64,000 nt of DNA from the NCBI RefSeq assembly GCF_001015195.1, contig NZ_LDES01000024.1:362637-426636 (forward strand). Direction: 5' to 3'. The notes beneath the pieces were generated by a model that saw nothing but the letters and a program-made list of their open reading frames with translations, made no database searches and was not told where the DNA came from. This DNA is from Sphingomonas sp. Y57 (GTDB lineage Bacteria; Pseudomonadota; Alphaproteobacteria; Sphingomonadales; Sphingomonadaceae). Shown piece after piece: positions 34,729 through 41,049 of this stretch (the stretch's first letter is position 1; the number at the start of each line of letters is the position of its first letter). A program made the position numbers and the translations under genes.

Positions 34729-36753
34729 ATGAAGCACAAGTCCTCTATGTTCCGCGCCAGTCTCTCCGGCCAGATCCGGCAAACCAAACTTCCGAAATGG
34801 AAACCGTTGCTGCCGGTGTTCGAGGCGGTGATGAATGCTTTCCAATCGATCCAGGAACGACCCGGCGAAGGGTCGATCATCATCAATGTCGTCGAGGCCA
34901 TTTCGCTGAGACTGGACGGGACAGCCGACCGCATCCAGCGCTTCGTTATCTATGACAATGGTGTCGGTTTCACCGACGAGAATATGGATTCGTTCAACAC
35001 CGCTTATTCTGAGTATAAATTTATGCGGGGCGGCAAGGGGGTTGGGCGCTTCCTTTGGCTCAAGGCCTTTGCGAGCGTCGAGATCGACAGCGTCTTCCAT
35101 GCGGGCGACGACGGATTGCTGCGCCGGCGGTTCACGTTCGACACCGCCTATGACCCGGACAATGTAAAGGACGAGCCGGCCGAGGGAGCGCCGGTTGGCA
35201 CGGCGATCACGCTCGAGGGCTTTCAGGAACCTTTCAAAAGCGAGGTTCCTCTCGATCTCGAGCTGATCGCGCTCCGGATGTGCGAGCATTTCATCCTGCT
35301 CCTCATGCAGCCCAACTGTCCCAAAATCGAACTGCGGTCGGGCAAGGAGCGCGTGTCGGTCAACGCAGTGTTCGAGAGCGGCTTCCGCAAGTCGGCAACG
35401 CGATCGACCTTCACGATCCGCGATCACGATTTCGAGGTGCATGGCTTCCGCCTGAAGGTGCCGCGCAGCTTCCGCCACCGTCTAATCTACTGCGCGGACG
35501 AGCGCGCGGTTCTCTCCGAGAATCTTGACGACCATATCCCCAATCTCTCGGGCCGACTGATCGACGAGGCTGGCGAAAGCTTTGTCTATCTCGCGGTGGT
35601 GACGGGCGGCTTCCTCAACGCTCACGTCAATCAGGAACGGACGGCGTTCGACATTGATGATGATACCGATGCCGAGGCCTCGCAGGAAAGCCTGTTCGTA
35701 CCCGACATGAAGCGGGCGGAGATCCGTAAGGAATGTATTGACTTCGTGCGCTCAGACCTTTCCGGCGTACTTGCGGACATCAACACCACCAAGCTTGAGC
35801 GCATCCGCAGCTATGTCGCCAGCGACGCCCCGCATTATCGCGTGCTGCTCAAGCGCGCCGACGAGTTCATCGACCGCATTCCGCCGTCCGGTACGAAGAA
35901 CGATCTCGAGATTGCGCTCCACCGCGAACTGCATCAACGCGAAGTCGAACTGAAAAAGGAAGGCAACCGGATCATCGTCGAGGCGGCCAAGCTGGACGAT
36001 TACGAAGCCTATCGTGACCGGCTCGCGAACTTCCTGGAAAACAACAATGAACTCGGCGTGGCGGCACTGGCGCAATATGTCGCGCACCGGAAGATCATCC
36101 TTGAGCTGTTCGAGAAGGCGTTGGGCTCAACCGGCGGCACGGGCAAATATCCGCTCGAGCGCATCCTGCACCAGATCATCTTTCCGATGCGATCGAGCAC
36201 GGATGACACGCTTTACTCCCAGCAGAATCTCTGGCTCCTCGACGAGCGCCTGAATTCGTTCGGGGTGATCCATTCCGACCGGCAGTTGCGCTCAATTGAC
36301 GATCTGGAATCCGACTCTCAGATGCGGCCCGACTTGATCGCGTTCGACCAGGAATATCTTTTGGGCGATGGTCCGCAGCCGCTAACCAGCCTCACTGTGG
36401 TCGAGTTCAAGCGCCCGATGCGCGACGACTATGACCGCGAGGAAAATCCGCTGACGCAGGTGTTCGAGATCATTGATAAGGTCCGGTCGGGAACCCAGCT
36501 CGACGCGAACAGGCGTCCCATCGCGGTCGCGAGCCCCGACATTCCGACGACCTGCTACGTCGTGTGCGACCTTACGCCCAAACTGAAGAAAATCCTCAAA
36601 GACCGCGACGCAACAGTCATGCCTGACGGACAGGGCTTCTATGGCTATAGCCGCAACTACAAAGCCTATTATGAGGTGCTCGACTACGGAAAGGTGCTCC
36701 GCGACGCGCAGCGCCGCAACGTCGCGCTGTTCGACAAGCTTAAGCTTATTTGA
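34729..36753 (+). CDS. GHKL ATPase with candidate C-terminal PD-(D/E)xK nuclease domain; possible defence protein
   Basis: A 674-residue protein with no name I can give. N-terminal third: GHKL (Hsp90/MutL/MORC-type) ATPase with N box FEAVMNAFQSI (E32, N36), G1 box YDNGVGF (D76, G78, G80) and lid GGKGVGRF (101-106). Middle: a transducer-like region and charged helices (about 330-450). C-terminus: MRPDLIAFD (D535) followed about 24 residues later by VVEFKRP (E559, K561), the spacing of a PD-(D/E)xK nuclease. GHKL-nuclease pairings occur in restriction-like and anti-phage systems, so a single-gene defence role is plausible but not shown. Base composition is lower in GC than the neighbours (34 of 60 at 34741-34800). 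It is flanked by an SOS box and a truncated RAYT. Confidence 0.8.
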   Translation: MKHKSSMFRASLSGQIRQTKLPKWKPLLPVFEAVMNAFQSIQERPGEGSIIINVVEAISLRLDGTADRIQRFVIYDNGVGFTDENMDSFNTAYSEYKFMRGGKGVGRFLWLKAFASVEIDSVFHAGDDGLLRRRFTFDTAYDPDNVKDEPAEGAPVGTAITLEGFQEPFKSEVPLDLELIALRMCEHFILLLMQPNCPKIELRSGKERVSVNAVFESGFRKSATRSTFTIRDHDFEVHGFRLKVPRSFRHRLIYCADERAVLSENLDDHIPNLSGRLIDEAGESFVYLAVVTGGFLNAHVNQERTAFDIDDDTDAEASQESLFVPDMKRAEIRKECIDFVRSDLSGVLADINTTKLERIRSYVASDAPHYRVLLKRADEFIDRIPPSGTKNDLEIALHRELHQREVELKKEGNRIIVEAAKLDDYEAYRDRLANFLENNNELGVAALAQYVAHRKIILELFEKALGSTGGTGKYPLERILHQIIFPMRSSTDDTLYSQQNLWLLDERLNSFGVIHSDRQLRSIDDLESDSQMRPDLIAFDQEYLLGDGPQPLTSLTVVEFKRPMRDDYDREENPLTQVFEIIDKVRSGTQLDANRRPIAVASPDIPTTCYVVCDLTPKLKKILKDRDATVMPDGQGFYGYSRNYKAYYEVLDYGKVLRDAQRRNVALFDKLKLI

Positions 36754-36783
36754 ACGCGATCGGGCCGAGCGGCGCTTCCTCAG

Positions 36784-36791
36784 GCTTAGCG
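36784..36791. repeat. Right copy of the 8-bp direct repeat around the GHKL cassette
   Basis: GCTTAGCG, second copy (see 34478). It lies 31 bp after the GHKL stop and just before the point where homology to RAYT begins. Confidence 0.35.
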
Positions 36792-36798
36792 ACCGACT

Positions 36799-37419
36799 GT
36801 GGGGCCCGTAGCTGCCTTCCTGCCACAGGCGGACGAAAGGCCGTGCCTCCGGGGGCAGGTGCGTTGCCTAGCCTGGTGCCTGATGGACAATCACGTCCAT
36901 CTGATCCTCGTTCCGGACGACGCCGACGGCCTGCGCGCGGCGCTCGGCGAGGCGCACCGCCGTTACACGCGGCACGTCAATCTCCGGGAAGGCTGGCGAG
37001 GCTACCTGTTTCAGGGGCGCTTCGCGAGCTATCCGATGGACGACCCGCACCTCGTGGCGGCGATGCGCTATGTCGAGCGCAACCCGGTTGCGGCTGGGCT
37101 CGTCGCGCAGGCGGAAGACTGGCGCTGGTCCAGCGCGCGCAGCCACATCGCCGGGAAACGGATGCCGGACGATCCGCTGACGGATATCGAGGCGCTGGGT
37201 GCGTATATTCCCAACTGGCCGGCGATGCTGCGGCATGGCGCCGAGGCCGGTGCCCTGGACGCGGAGGGCGAGGCGCTGGCCGAGGCGATCGAGGCGCGGC
37301 TGCGCACCGGCCGGCCGCTCGCCGCCGAGGAATGGATCGCGCGGCAGGAGGAGGCCGGCGGCCGACGGCTTTCCCCCGCCAAGCGCGGGCCAAAGCCGAA
37401 GGGCAGGGAATTGGTATAG
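36799..37419 (+). CDS. REP-associated tyrosine transposase (RAYT), N-terminally truncated
   Basis: Single-strand DNA transposase of the IS200/IS605-like Y1 family, RAYT branch. Seen: HUH pair in WCLMDNHVHLILVP (H32, H34), the helix with catalytic Tyr in HRRYTRHVN (Y56), GYLFQGRFASYPMDD, and MRYVERNPVAAGLV...WRWSSARSHI, all RAYT signatures. The usual first ~40 residues, with the HVTQRGN-type strand, are absent: homology starts near residue 22, right after the foreign patch. The protein is probably inactive. In the family, RAYTs move or maintain REP hairpins like those scattered in this window. The C-terminus is basic (KRGPKPKGRE). Confidence 0.8.
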   Translation: MGPVAAFLPQADERPCLRGQVRCLAWCLMDNHVHLILVPDDADGLRAALGEAHRRYTRHVNLREGWRGYLFQGRFASYPMDDPHLVAAMRYVERNPVAAGLVAQAEDWRWSSARSHIAGKRMPDDPLTDIEALGAYIPNWPAMLRHGAEAGALDAEGEALAEAIEARLRTGRPLAAEEWIARQEEAGGRRLSPAKRGPKPKGRELV

Positions 37420-37497
37420 TGTCCCCGGAATAGGGTGGTGGAATGCAACGATCGGCGATCCGGGGCATTACGCTCTCACACTAGTAAGGAGAGTGTG

Positions 37498-37902
37498 ATG
37501 CGACCGATTATCCTGGGGCTTTTGGCGACCACCACCTTGCTCGCGGGGTGTGCCACCGATGGCACGCGCTACGGCGGCGATCCGCGCTATCGCAACTATG
37601 ACTACAACCGCCCCGACCCCGCTTATGGCGGCTATGATGCAGGCCGTTACTACCGCGAGGACCGCCGGTATCGCGAACGCCGCCTCAGCCAAAACGACCG
37701 GGTCTATCGCGGCGCCGACGGCCGCTATTATTGCCGCCGCTCGGATGGGACCACGGGCCTTATCGTCGGTGGCATCGCCGGCGGCGTGCTCGGCAATGTC
37801 ATTGCGCCCGGCGGGTCCGAAACGCTCGGCACCGTGCTGGGCGCGGCCGGCGGCGCGCTGGCAGGCCGGGCCATCGACCGCAATGACGTGCGCTGCAAAT
37901 AA
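37498..37902 (+). CDS. Glycine-zipper 2TM lipoprotein
   Basis: A 134-residue envelope protein. Seen: lipoprotein signal peptide with lipobox LLAGC, a Tyr/Arg-rich central part (YRNYDYNRPDPAYGGYDAGRYYRED), YYCRRSDGTTG, and a glycine-zipper 2TM segment (LIVGGIAGGVLGNVIAPGGSETLGTVLGAAGGALAGRAIDR), as in the 17-kDa surface antigen family. AAGGAGAG precedes the ATG at 37498, so the longer upstream frame is not used. Likely an outer-membrane lipoprotein of stress or integrity type; precise role unknown. Confidence 0.88.
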   Translation: MRPIILGLLATTTLLAGCATDGTRYGGDPRYRNYDYNRPDPAYGGYDAGRYYREDRRYRERRLSQNDRVYRGADGRYYCRRSDGTTGLIVGGIAGGVLGNVIAPGGSETLGTVLGAAGGALAGRAIDRNDVRCK

Positions 37903-37961
37903 TGCACTGATCGTCCCGCGGACCGGGTCGCGGCACAGGCCAGCCCATCAGGGTGGGAATG

Positions 37962-37988
37962 CGATTCCGGTTTCCGCCGGATGACAGG
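37962..37988. repeat. Single REP-like arm after the glycine-zipper gene
   Basis: CGATTCCGGTTTCCGCCGGATGACAGG resembles the right arm of the dispersed element, ending in GGATGACAGG. No matching left arm is seen nearby. Confidence 0.55.
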
Positions 37989-38039
37989 AAGGGAAGGCAG
38001 GGCGAAACGGCGCTCGCTTCGCCCGCACCCACCCCCCGG

Positions 38040-38063
38040 CCCCCTCCCCTGAAAGGGAGGGGG
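38040..38063. terminator. Bidirectional hairpin between glycine-zipper gene and glutathione peroxidase
   Basis: Perfect 9-bp arms CCCCCTCCC and GGGAGGGGG around the loop CTGAAA, between two convergent genes. It resembles the palindrome at 2110-2129 in sequence and place. Confidence 0.55.
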
Positions 38064-38082
38064 AGATGGGGGAGATGCGAGA

Positions 38083-38571
38083 TCAGGCGCCTTCGAGCAG
38101 TTCCTCGATCTCGCCGCGGATCGCTTCGGGTTTCGTCGTCGGCGCGTAGCGGCTGAACACCTGGCCGGAGCGGTCGATCAGGAACTTGGTGAAGTTCCAC
38201 TTGATGCCCTCTGTGCCGAGGATGCCGCGCGCGTTGCTCTTCAGCCAGCCGTAGAGCGGGTGGGCACGCGGGCCGTTGACCTCGACCTTCGCGAACATCG
38301 GGAAGCGGACGTCGTAGCTGCTGCGGCAGAAGGCGTCGATCTCCGCCTCGCTGCCCGGCTCCTGCCCGCCGAACTGGTTGCAGGGGAAGCCCAGCACCAC
38401 CAGCCCGCGGTCGGACAATTGCTCGTGCAGCATCTCCAGCCCCGCATATTGCGGGGTGAAGCCGCACTGGCTGGCGGTGTTGACGATCAGCAGCACCTTG
38501 CCGCGCCAGCGATCGAGCGGAACCTCGCTGCCGTCGATCGCGCGGGCCGAGAAGTCGTAGGCGGTCGTCAT
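38083..38571 (-). CDS. Glutathione peroxidase (Cys type)
   Basis: A 162-residue thiol peroxidase. Seen: NTASQCGFTPQYAGLE with the peroxidatic cysteine (not selenocysteine), GFPCNQFGGQEPG with the resolving-type Cys and Gln, and KWNFTKFLI with the active-site Trp-Asn. It reduces peroxides using glutathione or, more often for this type, thioredoxin; trxB is also in the window. It follows a MarR gene on the same strand by 22 bp, suggesting control by that regulator. Confidence 0.93.
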   Translation of the reverse strand: MTTAYDFSARAIDGSEVPLDRWRGKVLLIVNTASQCGFTPQYAGLEMLHEQLSDRGLVVLGFPCNQFGGQEPGSEAEIDAFCRSSYDVRFPMFAKVEVNGPRAHPLYGWLKSNARGILGTEGIKWNFTKFLIDRSGQVFSRYAPTTKPEAIRGEIEELLEGA

Positions 38572-38593
38572 CGCGTTTCCCGTTCCTTGCCCG

Positions 38594-39121
38594 TCATCCC
38601 CGCTTGCCGGCGTGCGGCATGCGCGGCTTCTCCTCGGCCGGGACCAGCCCTTCGAGCACCGCCCAGAAGCCGGTCACCGCATTCTGCCCCGCCTGGGCAT
38701 AGGCGCCCGACAGGCGTTCCCTGAGCGCTTCGAACAGCGATGCCTCCAGCTCCGCGCCCGCCTCGGTGACGCGGAGCAGCCGCTGGCGCCGGTCCTCGCG
38801 GCCCGTCCGCGTCTCGATCAGGCCCCGCTCGGCCAGCTCGTTGAGGACGCGGCCGAGCGACTGCTTCGTGATGCCCAGAAGGCGCAGCAGCTCGCTCACC
38901 GTGATGTCGGGGTTGCGGGCGATGAAATAGAGCGAGCGGTGATGCGCGCGGCCGAGGCCCTGCTTGGCCAGCCCCTCGTCGATACCGCGCAGCAGGTGGC
39001 TGTAGCCGAAATAGAGCAGCTCGACACCGCGCCGGATCTCGGCCTCGCGCAGGAAGAGCGGAGAGGCGGCGCGGAAGCCGTCAGGGGGATTTTGGACAGC
39101 CATATTGACGTATTTTGCCAT
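38594..39121 (-). CDS. MarR-family transcriptional regulator (second)
   Basis: A 175-residue winged-helix regulator. Seen: LAKQGLGRAHHRSLYFIARNPDITVSELLRLLGITKQSLGRVLNELAERGLIETRTGREDRRQRLLRVTEAG, with the DRR wing typical of MarR. It is upstream of the glutathione peroxidase, so regulation of oxidative or electrophile stress is plausible. Start could be a few codons later (MAVQNPPDG). Ligand unknown. Confidence 0.9.
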   Translation of the reverse strand: MAKYVNMAVQNPPDGFRAASPLFLREAEIRRGVELLYFGYSHLLRGIDEGLAKQGLGRAHHRSLYFIARNPDITVSELLRLLGITKQSLGRVLNELAERGLIETRTGREDRRQRLLRVTEAGAELEASLFEALRERLSGAYAQAGQNAVTGFWAVLEGLVPAEEKPRMPHAGKRG

Positions 39122-39212
39122 CCCTCCCGCCCCGTTGCAACGAAAGAATCGTGCGTGAAAGCAGAAAAACGGGCGAGGAAATAACGTCGGCGAGCGCGGC
39201 CGGCGCCGGAGG

Positions 39213-40103
39213 CTATTCCGGGATCGACGGGGTCACCCGGCCGCGATGCCAGGTGACGGCGACGTAGACCGCGAGCCCCGCCCAGATCAGCGCGAAGGCG
39301 AGCATGTGGATCGGCAGCAGCGGCTCTCCGAACACCGCCACCGCGATCACCAGCTGCAGGGTGGGGCCGATATATTGGAGCAGGCCGAGCTCGGAATAGC
39401 GCATCCGGTTGGCGGCGCCCGCGAACAGCAGCATCGGCACGGTGGTGGCGAGCCCGCTGGCCAGCACCAGCCACAGCGCCGGCGCGTCGGGCCGGTCCAG
39501 CACGTTCGGCATGGTCAGCAGCCAGCCGAGCGCGATCGGCAGGAGCAGGCCGGTCTCGATCAGCAGCCCTTCGACCGGGCCGAGGCCGACGATCTTCCGC
39601 ACCAGACCGTAGAGGCCGAAGGTGATGGCGAGGGTGAGCGGGATCAGCGTGCTGCCGCCCTGGTGGATCGCCAGCGCCGCGACGCCGGCCGCCGCGAGCA
39701 GGATGGCGAGGGTCTCGAACTTGCCCAGCCGCTCCCGCAGGAAGGCGACGCCCAGCAGCACGTTGACCAGAGGGTTGATGAAATAGCCGAGGCTCGCCTG
39801 CAGCGTATGGCCGCTGTTGACGCTGTAGACGTAGATCATCCAGTTGGTGCCGATCAGCAGCGTCGACGCGATCAGGGCCAGGAGGAAGCGGGGGGTGGCG
39901 AGCGCCCGCCGGATCGCCGGCCAGCGCCGCATGGCGGTGGCGAGGACGAGCAGGATCGCCAGCGACCATATCACCCGGTGCGCGAGGATGTCCGCCACCG
40001 GCATCGCCTGCAGCGCGCGGATGAACAGCGGCAGCAGGCCCCAGATGGTGTAGGCGCCAAGCCCCATGGCGATGCCGAGGCGGGTTTCGGAGCGGGACGA
40101 CAT
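39213..40103 (-). CDS. rarD: EamA-family transporter RarD
   Basis: Ten-helix drug/metabolite exporter of the RarD type, 296 aa. Seen: N-terminal GIAMGLGAYTIWGLLPLFIRAL, then alternating membrane segments, TNWMIYVYSVNSGHTLQASLGYFINPLVNVLLGVAFLRERL, a RarD signature, and the last segment LAFALIWAGLAVYVAV. Substrate unknown (chloramphenicol resistance is linked in E. coli names only). Upstream of the MarR gene on the same strand. Confidence 0.92.
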   Translation of the reverse strand: MSSRSETRLGIAMGLGAYTIWGLLPLFIRALQAMPVADILAHRVIWSLAILLVLATAMRRWPAIRRALATPRFLLALIASTLLIGTNWMIYVYSVNSGHTLQASLGYFINPLVNVLLGVAFLRERLGKFETLAILLAAAGVAALAIHQGGSTLIPLTLAITFGLYGLVRKIVGLGPVEGLLIETGLLLPIALGWLLTMPNVLDRPDAPALWLVLASGLATTVPMLLFAGAANRMRYSELGLLQYIGPTLQLVIAVAVFGEPLLPIHMLAFALIWAGLAVYVAVTWHRGRVTPSIPE

Positions 40104-40168
40104 CAGGGGCGCCTATTGCCGGGCGGCGCGAAAGGCAATCGCCGTTCGCACCGGCGGGCGGCGTGGCT

Positions 40169-40957
40169 TCAGGCGAGCGCCTTCCACAGGCTGAAGACGC
40201 TGGTCGCGACCAGGACGATGCCGACCATCGTCAGCAGCCGCTTGGCCGCGATGCGCTTGACCAAAAGCGCGCCGATCGGCGCCGCGAGCAACCCGCCGAT
40301 GATCAGGCCCACCGCCGCGATGGTGAAGGCCTCCAGCCCGAGCGTCAGGACGAAGGTCAGCGAGATGGTCGAGGTCAGGAAGAACTCGGCCGTGTTGACG
40401 GTGCCGATCGTGCGGCGCGGCTCGGTGCCCTGCACCAGCAGGTTCGAGGTGACCACCGGCCCCCAGCCGCCGCCGCCCGCCGCATCGAGGAAGCCGCCGA
40501 CCAGCCCGAGCGGGGCGATCACCTTGGCCGGCTTATGCTCGGCGCCATGGTCCATCCGCCAGGCGCGCCACAGCAGGTAGACGCCGATCCCGACGAGATA
40601 GGCCATGACGAACGGCCGGGCCACCGAGCCGTCGATATTGGCGAGCAGGTAGGCGCCGGCGATGCCGCCGATCATGCCGGGCAGGACGAGCCGCGCGAAC
40701 AGGCGCCAGTCGACGTTGCGGTGGGCGATGTGGCTGACCGCCGAGGCGGCGGTGGTGAAGGTCTCCACCAGATGCACGCTGGCCGAAGCCCGCGCCGGAG
40801 CGACGCCGATGACGCTGACCAGCAGCGTGTTGGTGATGACCCCGAACGCCATGCCGAGCGCGCCGTCGACCACCTGCGCCACGAAGCCGACGCCGATGAA
40901 CGGTGCCAGGGCCTGGAGATGGGCGAAGGTGAGTTCGGGAAGCGAGAAGGAGAACAT
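40169..40957 (-). CDS. Sulfite exporter TauE/SafE family protein
   Basis: Inner-membrane transporter of 262 aa. Seen: FVAQVVDGALGMAFGVITNTLLVSVIGVAPARASASVHLVETFTTAASAVSHIAHRNVDWRLF, the first TauE/SafE repeat, and LGLVGGFLDAAGGGGWGPVVTSNLLVQG, the second. Family members export sulfite or sulfoacetate or act as sulfate uptake partners. It follows the TonB receptor gene on the same strand, 92 bp apart; with the cys operon 7 kb away a sulfur role is plausible. Confidence 0.9.
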   Translation of the reverse strand: MFSFSLPELTFAHLQALAPFIGVGFVAQVVDGALGMAFGVITNTLLVSVIGVAPARASASVHLVETFTTAASAVSHIAHRNVDWRLFARLVLPGMIGGIAGAYLLANIDGSVARPFVMAYLVGIGVYLLWRAWRMDHGAEHKPAKVIAPLGLVGGFLDAAGGGGWGPVVTSNLLVQGTEPRRTIGTVNTAEFFLTSTISLTFVLTLGLEAFTIAAVGLIIGGLLAAPIGALLVKRIAAKRLLTMVGIVLVATSVFSLWKALA

Positions 40958-41049
40958 GCGATTGATCTTCCATCCAAAAAATCCCGGCCGGCGCCTCTCA
41001 GCACCGACCGGGGTAGGAAAGCAAGGTAGCTTTTATCGGGGGGCGGCTA

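Noticed and set aside
34603..35478. Minus-strand frame across the GHKL N-terminus
   Set aside because: Antisense to the GHKL boxes, and its protein shows no family pattern.
36750..37433. Plus-strand frame overlapping the RAYT in another phase
   Set aside because: Only the other phase holds the HUH and tyrosine motifs; this is a shadow.
38083..38571. Glutathione peroxidase considered as a possible selenoprotein
   Set aside because: The active-site codon is a normal cysteine codon within NTASQCGFT; there is no in-frame TGA.
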